From DASZVB01 sp036272055 (GTDB lineage Bacteria > Myxococcota_A > Polyangia > Polyangiales > Polyangiaceae), in NCBI GenBank assembly GCA_036272055.1, contig DATAZL010000045.1:62001-126000 (forward strand): a DNA stretch of 64,000 nucleotides, read 5' to 3'. How positions within the stretch are numbered: the first letter of the stretch is position 1; every line of letters starts with the position of its first letter. Positions 53,675 to 62,148 of the stretch are shown here, in pieces. The notes beneath the pieces were generated by a model. The model saw nothing but the letters and a program-made list of their open reading frames with translations, made no database searches and had not been told where the DNA came from. Made by a program: the position numbers and the translations under genes.

Positions 53675-53744
53675 GGTCTCTCCTCTGGGTGCGCTCGCTC
53701 GGCTCTCCCTGCAAAAGACAGCCGAGCGAGCGTCCGCTATTGCG

Positions 53745-53939
53745 TCATCTCTTGAATTTCGATTCCAGCCGCGTGGCGGACTCTCGATGCATGCGCTGGC
53801 CCAACAGCGCGCGGCAGACGTCCGTGGTCGGGACTTTCGCCACGTCCGCGATGAACGTCACCGGGTAGCGCGTGGACATCGTTCGAAGACGGGCCTGTAC
53901 TGACGTGTCGATGCTTGTGCGCTCATTTGATCGGATCAC
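53745..53939 (-). CDS. Small helix-turn-helix protein
   Basis: 64 residues. The start is decided by ribosome binding site and coupling: AAGGAG lies 5 bases before GTG 53939, whose GTGA overlaps the stop of the preceding gene. Longer starts are possible but unsupported. FIADVAKVPTTDVCRALLGQ resembles a helix-turn-helix. A candidate regulator of the element. Confidence 0.55.
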   Translation of the reverse strand: MIRSNERTSIDTSVQARLRTMSTRYPVTFIADVAKVPTTDVCRALLGQRMHRESATRLESKFKR

Positions 53940-54223
53940 GAGGACTCCTTTGGTTGTTGGTTGAATCGATGCACGCATGCATTGCCGAGGACTGAGCACG
54001 AAATGTGGCCACAGGAGTTGCCAGCGCGCGCGCGGTCTCGCCGGTCGAACGCCGCCGACAGCTTCTCGAGTGCGTCGACGAGACGCTTGCCGTTGCCGTC
54101 TTGATACTCGCCACACTCGCAGCGCCGCATGAGCACCGCCATTGGACGCGGGTCATCGCACGGGCCCATCGTGTCGAGCGCCCAGCACGCTCGACACTGT
54201 TCGCGAGTGGTCGCGCCGCTCAC
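53936..54223 (-). CDS. Small Cys-rich (zinc-type) protein
   Basis: 95 residues from GTG 54223, overlapping the preceding and following genes by four bases each. Contains CRACW, CECGEYQDGNGKRLVDALEK and CGHISCSVLGNACVHRF: at least seven Cys and two His in spacing that fits zinc binding. Not recognised further. Confidence 0.55.
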   Translation of the reverse strand: MSGATTREQCRACWALDTMGPCDDPRPMAVLMRRCECGEYQDGNGKRLVDALEKLSAAFDRRDRARAGNSCGHISCSVLGNACVHRFNQQPKESS

Positions 54224-54408
54224 GGCTGCACCCCGAGCGTTTGCATCGCCTCGGTGATGGCCCTTTCTGTAAGTGGATGAGGCTTCGTGATACCGCGCAA
54301 CGCGCGTTCGACGGTTCGCTCGTCGAGCCCGCTTTCGAGCGCTAGGCGGATGCGCGTACGGCGGTCGAGTGTGTTCGGCGGGGGTGAGCTCTTTCGTTTC
54401 CTAGGCAT
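54220..54408 (-). CDS. Small HTH DNA-binding protein, first gene of early operon
   Basis: 62 residues from ATG 54408, with AAGGAG 6-7 bases upstream. The basic N-terminus (MPRKRKSSPPP) is followed by RIRLALESGLDERTVERALR and ITKPHPLTERAITEAMQTLG, a Cro-like helix-turn-helix. The first of four minus-strand genes ending with the ATPase; probably a regulator of the divergent early and recombinase transcripts. The 54409-54690 gap should contain both promoters, but no clear hexamers were seen. Confidence 0.6.
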   Translation of the reverse strand: MPRKRKSSPPPNTLDRRTRIRLALESGLDERTVERALRGITKPHPLTERAITEAMQTLGVQP

Positions 54409-54690
54409 AGCAATCTCCTTACGAGTGCCATCCCGTGCAAAAAGCTCGCCGCGATGAAAACGTAGCAGAACTCACGCATGATGCACGCCGTCCGCGCGCA
54501 CGACGCCCGCCAATCTTCAATTTTGAATGTCCGGGGCAGGCGCTCGTCCAACAGCGCCGCCTGGCGCGCGGTTGCATCCAGCTACGCAATGAAACAGGGG
54601 CCTCCGTCAGCCTTTGCGTAGTACGTGGGGGGGGCGCTGACGCTGTTTCGCGGCCTTCGCGACGGCACGCACCGTGCTGAATGATGGCCC

Positions 54691-54858
54691 GTGCCCGAGT
54701 CCACGCCGCGCGCTGCCCCACCGGCGGAGACATCCGCGGCACACGGCAATTCGTCCGCGCCCCCTGCACCGCTTGACCCGGCGCGACGCGCCATCGCGGC
54801 GGCACTAGCCGATCTGCTCGTGGCGGATCTTCTCCGGCATCCGCCCGGGTCGGTGTAG
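54691..54858 (+). CDS. Small protein upstream of recombinase
   Basis: 55 residues from GTG 54691. Pro/Ala-rich start, then a single helix LDPARRAIAAALADLLVADL followed by LRHPPGSV. Ends eight bases before the recombinase ATG, so the two are probably co-translated. Such short proteins before large serine recombinases can be directionality factors, but nothing in the sequence proves that role here. Confidence 0.5.
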   Translation: MPESTPRAAPPAETSAAHGNSSAPPAPLDPARRAIAAALADLLVADLLRHPPGSV

Positions 54859-54866
54859 CTTCGGCC

Positions 54867-56507
54867 ATGCGCTGCGCCCTCTACTGCCGCAAGTCGACTG
54901 ACGAGCAAGCCGCGTCGATCGACGTGCAGACCTCGGAGGCCACGCGCTACGTGACCGCGAAGGGTTGGACGCTCGCGGCCGAGCACGTCTACCGCGACGA
55001 CGCCGTCAGCCGCGCCGAGTTCAAGAAACGTCCCGGGCTGATCGCGATGCTCAACGCGGCCGAGGCGCACGCCTTCGACGCCGTCGTCATCCGCGACGAA
55101 AGCCGGCTCGGTGGCGACATGCACCGCACCGGGCTCGTGCTGCAAGACCTGACCGAGAACGGCGTGCGTGTTTTGTATTATTTTCACGATGAAGAAGTGC
55201 GGCTCGACGGCGCGACGGACAAGATCCTGCAAGCGGTGCGCGGCTTCGCAGCGGAGCTCGAGCGCGAGAAGATTGCAGAGCGCACGCGCGAGCATCTCGA
55301 GACGAAGGCAAGGCGCGGGCTCGTCGTCGGCGGCAAGGTGTACGGCTATACGAACGTCGAGAAGCGCGACGGCGCGCGGCGAACGCACGTCGAGTACGAG
55401 ATCAACTCGGCCGAGGCCGCGATCGTCCGCGAGCTCTTCGAGCGGTACGCCACGGGCGACGGCCTGAAGAAGCTCGCGAAGGATCTGAACGTGCGCGGCG
55501 TCACGAAGCCTCGCACCGGGAAGCGCGGCACCGGCTCGTGGTCGACGTCCAGCATTCACGCGATGCTGCGAAACGAGCGATACCGCGGCGTGCTCACTTG
55601 GGGACGTCGGGAAAAGGCCTATCGCCGAGGAACGAAGGTCCGCCTTGCGACGAATGCAAAGCAGTGGATCGTTACGACGGTGCCGGAGCTTCGCATCGTG
55701 TCGGACGAGGCGTGGTTCGCTGTGCAGGCGCGCGTTAACGACCAGGCCCACGGGAAGATCAACGGCCGCGGGCGCCCCGCGCGCCACCTACTGAGCGGCT
55801 TGCTTCGCTGCGCCGAGTGCGGCGGCCCGATGACGGTGACGAATCATCGCATCGGCGACGAGACGGTGCAGGTCTACACGTGCGCGTACCACCGTGACCG
55901 CGGCGACTCCGTGTGCGGGAGCACCGCGCGTCGGCCCATCGCGACGGTGAATGCCGCCGTGGTCGACTGGATCAAGGCGAACGTACTTAGCGAAGAAGTG
56001 GTCTTAGAGGCGTTGAGGACGGTGCGCGCTCGGCTGGAAGAGCGCTCGGCGTCGACCGCCACGGAGCTCCCTGCGCTCGAGAAGCGGGCAACGGCCCTGC
56101 GCACGGAGATCGCCCGGCTCGTGGAAGCCCTTGCGGGAAGCGACGAGAAGCCGGCCCCCATCGTCGAGGCCATCGCCAAGCGCCAGGCGGAGGCATCCGA
56201 ACTGGAAGCGCGCCTCCGAGCCGCCAAGGCCGCTCCGTCGGCTATCAACCTGGAAGTGCGCCGCCTGGAACGAGAGGCACGCCAGCGCGTCGCAGAGCTC
56301 GGCAAGACGCTGGACCGGAACCCGGCAGAGGCGCGGGCCCTGATGCGCGCTCTCTTCCCTACCCCGTTGAAGGCCACGCCGATCGAGACACCGAGCGGGC
56401 GCCGCTTCCACATCAAAGGCAGCGCCGCGCTCGGCTCGATCCTCGACACGACCGATTGTTCTAATTCCGCGTCCCCAACGGGATTCGAACCCGTGTTACA
56501 GCCTTGA
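54867..56507 (+). CDS. Large serine recombinase (integrase)
   Basis: 546 residues. The resolvase domain has the catalytic Ser10 (LYCRKSTDEQ) and RDESRLGGDMHRTG (about 76-89). The recombinase domain follows (about 160-290), then a zinc ribbon (LLRCAECGGPM to TCAYHRDRGDSVCG, about 315-352) and a long coiled-coil Ala/Glu/Arg segment (about 390-490). It inserts and excises the element. Its last codons (SASPTGFEPVLQP) are read through the attR core into the tRNA gene on the opposite strand. In the excised circle the same frame would run into the attL-side sequence and end in LRNAGFPAFLMAVVA after FEP, giving 557 residues. The C-terminal end therefore depends on integration state. Confidence 0.9.
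   Translation: MRCALYCRKSTDEQAASIDVQTSEATRYVTAKGWTLAAEHVYRDDAVSRAEFKKRPGLIAMLNAAEAHAFDAVVIRDESRLGGDMHRTGLVLQDLTENGVRVLYYFHDEEVRLDGATDKILQAVRGFAAELEREKIAERTREHLETKARRGLVVGGKVYGYTNVEKRDGARRTHVEYEINSAEAAIVRELFERYATGDGLKKLAKDLNVRGVTKPRTGKRGTGSWSTSSIHAMLRNERYRGVLTWGRREKAYRRGTKVRLATNAKQWIVTTVPELRIVSDEAWFAVQARVNDQAHGKINGRGRPARHLLSGLLRCAECGGPMTVTNHRIGDETVQVYTCAYHRDRGDSVCGSTARRPIATVNAAVVDWIKANVLSEEVVLEALRTVRARLEERSASTATELPALEKRATALRTEIARLVEALAGSDEKPAPIVEAIAKRQAEASELEARLRAAKAAPSAINLEVRRLEREARQRVAELGKTLDRNPAEARALMRALFPTPLKATPIETPSGRRFHIKGSAALGSILDTTDCSNSASPTGFEPVLQP
56469..56491. repeat. attR: right copy of 23-base core (3' end of tRNA-Glu)
   Basis: Identical to 45193-45215. On this side the sequence continues into the intact tRNA-Glu body, so this copy restores or represents the native 3' end. 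The recombinase frame crosses it. Confidence 0.8.
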
Positions 56508-56543
56508 AAGGGCCGTGTCCTGGTCCAGCTAGACGATGGGGAC
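56470..56543 (-). tRNA. tRNA-Glu (anticodon UUC)
   Basis: 74 bases on the minus strand folding as a cloverleaf: 7-bp acceptor GTCCCCA/TGGGGAC, D-arm GTCT...GGAC, anticodon arm CGGCC-CTTTCAA-GGCTG with anticodon TTC, T-arm ACGGG-TTCGAAT-CCCGT. CCA is not encoded. The 3' half is the integration site of the 11-kb element, and the tRNA remains whole. Confidence 0.93.
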
Positions 56544-56602
56544 TTTCGGGGGCGGAACATAGTCGGAACGTGGGCCCCAAGAAAGGGGTGGAAACGACGA
56601 AA

Positions 56603-59089
56603 ATGACTCGCCGCGTGAGCGCTGACGGGTCCCACGGGGGTCGTGATACGGTCGCGCGCTTGGCGACACCGGACGACGTAGAAACGACGGCCCGCGGCCT
56701 CGATGAACGCCGTTTTCGCGGCTTGATCGCCATTTTCCTCGTCTCCGGCGGGGCCGGCCTAGTCGACCAGGTCTGCTTCTCGAAGTACCTGAGCTACGTC
56801 GTCGGGGCGACGGCCTACGCCGTCAGCGCGGTGCTCGCCGCGTTCATGACGGGGCTCGCGCTCGGGGCGGCCATCGGGGGTCGCCTCTCCCACCGGATTC
56901 GACGGCCGCTCGTCGCTTATGGCGTCGCGGAGCTGGTCGTCGCGGGCGCGGTCGCTTGCGCTCCGCTCGCCTTCACGGCGCTCACGCCGCTCTACGTCGC
57001 CGCGGCTCGGCATGCTCAGGGGTCCCTCGTAACGCTCTCCGCGCTCCGGTGGGGCTGCGCGTTGCTCATCGTCGTTGGGCCCACGGCGGCAATGGGGACG
57101 ACGCTGCCGCTCGTGTCGGCGGCGCTCGCGGGCCGCGACGAACACGGTACGCGCGAGCGACGCTTATCGATCCTCTACGCGACGAACACGCTCGGCGGCG
57201 CGGTCGGTGCGATCGCGGGCGCCTACGCCATCTTGCCGTGGCTCGGTCTGTCGCACTCCATCTGGGCGGCCGCGACGGCGAGCGCCATCGCGGGCATCAC
57301 GGCGATCGCGCTCGGAAGCGGGGTGCGCGTGACGCCAGCCGTCAAACACGCTGTCGCCACGCCGACCATCTCCAAGTCGACAACGTGGCTCGCCGTCATC
57401 GCGTTCGCCTCAGGCTATCTGGCGTTCGCGATGGAGGTCGTCTCCACGCATCTCCTTGCCGTCATCGTCGGGAGTAGCGCTTATGCATTCGGGCTGATCC
57501 TGGCGTCGTTCCTGACTTGGCTGTTCCTGGGCGCGGCGCTTGCGCCGCGGTTAGCTAAGAGGGTCGGGGACTCGGCTCTTGCGACGAGCCTCGGGCTGAC
57601 GGCGCTGGCCATCACGGCGACCATTTCGTTCTGGCAGTTCATGCCGCTCGCGTTCGGCGGGCTCGGGCAGTACGTGACGTCGTTCGCGGGGCGGGAGGCG
57701 ATGCGCGCGCTCGTGGCGTTCGGGATCCTCGGATTGCCGGTGACGGCGATGGGGCTCACCTTCCCTCTCCTGCTTTCGTGGGCGGCCGGGCACGCGGAGG
57801 TCGGGCGGCTCGTCGGACGCTTCACGTCGATCAACACGGTCGGCGCGGTCGTCGGGGCGCTTTCCACCGGGTACGTCGTCTTGCCGGCACTCGGGTCGGA
57901 GAAGACGATCCTCGCCGTCGCGTTCGTGTTCGCCGCGCTCGCCGCCGCGACGGCTTATAGAGGTGACACGGAGCGACGCCGCGCGACGGTGCTCGCGGTC
58001 GCCGCGGTGGTCGTCGGCTTCGTCGCTCCGCGCTGGGACGTGATGCGGCTGACGGCCGGGACCAACGTGTACTTCGACTCGGTGCGTCCGGCGGAAGAGC
58101 TGCTCAGCGTCCGCGAGGACGTGCACGGCGGGATCACCACCGTCACCGTGCACCAGGGAGTCCATACCCTCTTCACGAACGGTAAGTTTCAGGGCAACGA
58201 CGGCTGGGAGCTGAACGCGCAGCGATATTTCGCTCACTATCCGTGCCTTTTCGTGCCGGACTTCGGGCAAGCCCTCATCATCGGGTTCGGGACGGGGACG
58301 ACCCTCGGAACACTTGCGAGTTATCCGTGGAAGCGCCTGGATGTAGTGGAGATTTCGCCGGCCATCATCGAGGCGTCGGGGCGCTTCTTCGCAGGCCCCA
58401 ATCGCGCAGTCCTGGACGACCCGCGCGTGCACATCACCCTCGACGACGCGCGCAATCACCTGCTCGTGCACGACGGGAAGTACGACCTCATCAGCATGGA
58501 GCTCTCGAGCGTGTGGTTCGCCGGCGCCTCGAGCCTGTACTCGAGCGAGTACTACCGGCTCGTGCGTGCGCACCTCTCACCGGACGGCGTGTTCCAGCAG
58601 TGGGTGCAGCTCCATCACGTGTACCGGCCGGTGCTGGCGGCGCTCATCGGCACGCTGCGCCGCGAGTTCGACCACGTGGCGCTCTTCTACGGCGGCGGCC
58701 AGGGGATCCTCGTGTCGTCGACGCGGCCACTCCGGTGGTCGCGGGAGCGCGCCCGTGCCCTCACCGTCGACGAGAAGGTCGGGCAGACCCTCCCCTACGG
58801 ACGCGCCCTCGAGACGCTCAGCGGGGACGTCCTGGCGATGGACGACGGGCTCGAGCGGTTCATCGCCGACTCGGCCGATCCCGAGCATCCGGCGAGTGAG
58901 CTCGTCTCGAACGACGACAATCTGTTCCTCGAGTACGAGACGCCGCGCGGCAACGTGCTCCCCTGGGAAGCGCGTGAAGCCCTGGTCGCGGTGCTCAAGG
59001 GCTACCGTGATCGTGCCGCCATCGGCGCTCTCGAGATCGGCGGCGGCGTGGTGCCGGAGACCGAGAACACGGCGCGCCTCGGCGAGTAG
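56603..59089 (+). CDS. Fused membrane transporter-like / spermidine synthase-like protein
   Basis: 828 residues from ATG 56603; earlier in-frame starts lie in the tRNA. The N-terminal 490 residues contain about 12-14 hydrophobic helices (for example FLVSGGAGLVDQVCFSKYLS, GYLAFAMEVVSTHLLAVIVG). The C-terminal part has the spermidine-synthase Rossmann pattern: ALIIGFGTGTTLGTL (SAM-type glycine loop), VVEISPAIIEASGRFF, DPRVHITLDDARNHLL, and YDLISMELSSVWFAGASSLY. Fused MFS/spermidine synthase proteins are widespread, but the reaction is unproven. The aminopropyl-acceptor residues differ from true SpeE. Confidence 0.75.
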   Translation: MTRRVSADGSHGGRDTVARLATPDDVETTARGLDERRFRGLIAIFLVSGGAGLVDQVCFSKYLSYVVGATAYAVSAVLAAFMTGLALGAAIGGRLSHRIRRPLVAYGVAELVVAGAVACAPLAFTALTPLYVAAARHAQGSLVTLSALRWGCALLIVVGPTAAMGTTLPLVSAALAGRDEHGTRERRLSILYATNTLGGAVGAIAGAYAILPWLGLSHSIWAAATASAIAGITAIALGSGVRVTPAVKHAVATPTISKSTTWLAVIAFASGYLAFAMEVVSTHLLAVIVGSSAYAFGLILASFLTWLFLGAALAPRLAKRVGDSALATSLGLTALAITATISFWQFMPLAFGGLGQYVTSFAGREAMRALVAFGILGLPVTAMGLTFPLLLSWAAGHAEVGRLVGRFTSINTVGAVVGALSTGYVVLPALGSEKTILAVAFVFAALAAATAYRGDTERRRATVLAVAAVVVGFVAPRWDVMRLTAGTNVYFDSVRPAEELLSVREDVHGGITTVTVHQGVHTLFTNGKFQGNDGWELNAQRYFAHYPCLFVPDFGQALIIGFGTGTTLGTLASYPWKRLDVVEISPAIIEASGRFFAGPNRAVLDDPRVHITLDDARNHLLVHDGKYDLISMELSSVWFAGASSLYSSEYYRLVRAHLSPDGVFQQWVQLHHVYRPVLAALIGTLRREFDHVALFYGGGQGILVSSTRPLRWSRERARALTVDEKVGQTLPYGRALETLSGDVLAMDDGLERFIADSADPEHPASELVSNDDNLFLEYETPRGNVLPWEAREALVAVLKGYRDRAAIGALEIGGGVVPETENTARLGE

Positions 59090-59093
59090 CCGT

Positions 59094-60071
59094 CTACGCG
59101 ACGCGGATCTCGGTTTCCGACGCGACGGTGGTGCGCGCACCCTCGGGGATGCGGGCGACGCGCGAGGGGCGGTTCGAGGCGAACGCGGTGTGCAGGCGCG
59201 CCGCGTCGATGATCTCGACGCAGAGCTCCGAGAAGCAGAAGCCGACGGCCGCGGCCATCTTCGGTAAGAGCGCGCTCGGGGCGAGGCTCGGGAGCGTGTT
59301 CACGTCGAGGACGTATTCGTTCTGGCCCTCGGTGACGAGGACGTCGATGCGCACCGGGCCGCTCGCGTCGAGGGCCTGCGCGGCGCGCTCGGCGAGGTTC
59401 AGGATGCCGCGGTAACGGATCGGGGAGAATTCCGTGGTCGAGGCGCTACGGGCTTCGGTGCCGCGCGTGACCTCCACGCCGCCGAGGACCCTGCCGTTGA
59501 GCATCGCGACGTGGACCTCGCGGGCCGCGATGAAGCGCTCCACGACGACCGATTCGTCGTGGGCCATGGCGCTCTCGAGGCTCGCGACGAGCTCGCCCAG
59601 GCTATCGGCGCGACCGACTCCGACGCTCGAGCCTTCGCGGCGGGGCTTCACCACGACGGGAAAGCCGAAAGAGCCGTGGATCTCGGCGATCTGTGCGAGC
59701 GCCGCGGGTCCGTCCACCGTGTAGTACGGCGGCGTCGGGACGTTGTGCAGCCGGAAGAGCTCCTTCGACTTGAGCTTGTCCATCGCGAGCGCGCTGCTCA
59801 TGACGCTCGAGCCCGTGTACGGGATGCCGAGCACCTCGAGGACGCCCTGGACACAGCCCTCCTCGCCGAGGCGACCCGAAAGCGCCAGGAGCGCCGTGTC
59901 GATGCGCGCGGCGCGGAGCGCCTGCACGGTGTCGATGCCCGGTCCGAGGACGACCGGGACGGCGTCGCGTCCTGCCTCGAGCAGCGCCGCGACGAGGGCG
60001 TCACCTGCGTCGGAGTCGTGGTCGACGTGGGCGGATCCACCGATCAGCACGCCAATCTTCGGTGCGCTCAT
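59094..60071 (-). CDS. ddl: D-alanine--D-alanine ligase family protein
   Basis: 325 residues of ATP-grasp fold. Ddl motifs: KIGVLIGGSA, ALSGRLGEEGCVQGVLEVLG, IPYTGSSVMSSALAMDK, FGFPVVVKPRREGSSVGVGR, and LDVNTLPSLAPSALLPKMA. The family makes D-Ala-D-Ala for peptidoglycan. Differences: LSG instead of LHG in the serine loop region, and DVNTLPS where ENTxPG is usual. It could be a paralog with another amide substrate. It follows the PP2C gene by 40 bases on the same strand. Confidence 0.75.
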   Translation of the reverse strand: MSAPKIGVLIGGSAHVDHDSDAGDALVAALLEAGRDAVPVVLGPGIDTVQALRAARIDTALLALSGRLGEEGCVQGVLEVLGIPYTGSSVMSSALAMDKLKSKELFRLHNVPTPPYYTVDGPAALAQIAEIHGSFGFPVVVKPRREGSSVGVGRADSLGELVASLESAMAHDESVVVERFIAAREVHVAMLNGRVLGGVEVTRGTEARSASTTEFSPIRYRGILNLAERAAQALDASGPVRIDVLVTEGQNEYVLDVNTLPSLAPSALLPKMAAAVGFCFSELCVEIIDAARLHTAFASNRPSRVARIPEGARTTVASETEIRVA

Positions 60072-60111
60072 GACCCGAATGGGTAACGAACATTGCCGTT
60101 TCGGGCAAAGT

Positions 60112-60876
<765 letters not shown>

Positions 60877-61000
60877 CGAGAGTTCCTTAGGCTAGAAGAA
60901 AAACCCACCGGGTAGGAAGGGATTAGACCTTTGCACTGGTATTTCCGTGGTTCGACGCTTGCCTGCCGCGGACGATGACCGGTAGCGTTCCTTGGCGTAC

Positions 61001-62146
61001 ATGGGAACTGTCGCGGTGAGCTGGGAAGTGAAGACGACCAGCCCGGAGCGGGTCGCCGCTTCGTTTGCGCAGGCCGTCGCCCAGGTGAAAAAGCCCGCGG
61101 GCGGTCTCGTCTTCGCGAGCGGCGCGCTCGCCGAAGATCCGGAAGCCATCGTCCGCGCGATCGCGATTCTCGGTCTCAACGTGCCGGTCACCGCGGTCGC
61201 CGCAGCGGGCGTGCTCACCGAACGCGGCGAGCTCGAAGATCAATCCGCCGCGTCCGGCGTGGTGTGGGCAGGCGGGCGCACCGAGATCGTCGAGATCGTC
61301 TCCGCAGACGGCGCCGACGTCGGGGAATCGCTCGCACGCGTGCTCGCCGATCGCACGAGCAAGACCGCACCCACGGTGCTGCTCTTCCTGCAACCCAACG
61401 GCTTCGGCCCTTCCACCCTCGAACCACTGCGCGATCTTCGTTCCACGCCGCACGTATTCGGCGCGGGCACGGTCGGCGATCCCGGCGCGTCGGGCCTCGA
61501 CGCGAGCGGCAACATCGTCTCCGGCTCCGTCGCGATGATTCTCCGCGGCGTGCCTCCGCCGGTCGTGCGTACCGCGCACTCGTGCCGTCTCCTCGGGCCG
61601 CTCCGTCCCATCACCGCCGTGCGCGGTGCGCTCCTCGTCGAGATCGACGGAGAGCCGGCGCTCGACGTGCTCGCTGCACACGGTGAGAGCCTCGCCGATC
61701 GCCCCTTGCTCCTCATGGTGCTCGCCGACGAGGTCGATTCACGGAGCAGCGAGTCGGGACGCCCCGCGCTCGTCGTGCGCGGTATCCAGGGCGTCGATCC
61801 GGACAGGCGCGCGATCGTCGTCTCCGACGAGGTGCGCGAGGGCATGCGCGTCGCGTTCGCGGTGCGCGACGGCCGCGCGGCGCGCGAAGACTTCGAAGCG
61901 ATGAGCCGCGAGCTCGAGCGGGAGATCGCGGGCGCCGCGCCGCGCTTCGGCGTGTACCTGAACTGCGCCGGCCGCGGCTCCGGCCTCTACGGCGCACACG
62001 ACGTCGACGCGAAGATCCTGCGCGCGCGCTTCCCGGGCGTGCCGTTCGCCGGCATGGCGTCGTCCTTCGAGATCGCGCCGCATTTCGGCCGTCCCACCAT
62101 GCAGCTTTACACCGGCGTCTTCGCGCTCTTCACGTCTCCGAGCTGA
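61001..62146 (+). CDS. FIST-domain sensory protein
   Basis: 381 residues from ATG 61001 (TTG 60992 would add three residues). FIST_N pattern: KKPAGGLVFASGALAEDPEA, VPVTAVAAAGVLTERGELED. FIST_C pattern at the end: FGVYLNCAGRGSGLYGAHDV, FPGVPFAGMASSFEIAPHFG, LYTGVFALF. FIST domains are predicted intracellular small-ligand sensors. The stop is two bases before the start of the export-gate gene, so the two are probably one operon. Confidence 0.85.
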   Translation: MGTVAVSWEVKTTSPERVAASFAQAVAQVKKPAGGLVFASGALAEDPEAIVRAIAILGLNVPVTAVAAAGVLTERGELEDQSAASGVVWAGGRTEIVEIVSADGADVGESLARVLADRTSKTAPTVLLFLQPNGFGPSTLEPLRDLRSTPHVFGAGTVGDPGASGLDASGNIVSGSVAMILRGVPPPVVRTAHSCRLLGPLRPITAVRGALLVEIDGEPALDVLAAHGESLADRPLLLMVLADEVDSRSSESGRPALVVRGIQGVDPDRRAIVVSDEVREGMRVAFAVRDGRAAREDFEAMSRELEREIAGAAPRFGVYLNCAGRGSGLYGAHDVDAKILRARFPGVPFAGMASSFEIAPHFGRPTMQLYTGVFALFTSPS

Positions 62147-62148
62147 CC

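Larger units (their letters stand above)
45193..56491. mobile_element. Integrated phage-like or satellite-like element at tRNA-Glu
   Basis: About 11.3 kb between direct 23-base repeats. Contents: four small plus-strand genes at the left end; a minus-strand late block (46270-51475) with terminase small and large subunits and unrecognised small genes; an array of GGGAACC repeats next to a RepA-like ATPase; an early minus-strand operon of small DNA-binding or zinc-type proteins; a serine recombinase with a small upstream ORF next to the intact tRNA. No portal, head, tail or lysis gene can be recognised. Either a phage satellite (it would borrow capsids from a helper), a heavily deleted prophage, or a novel transducing element. 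The left flank is a toxin-antitoxin region, the right flank looks like core genome. Confidence 0.75.
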
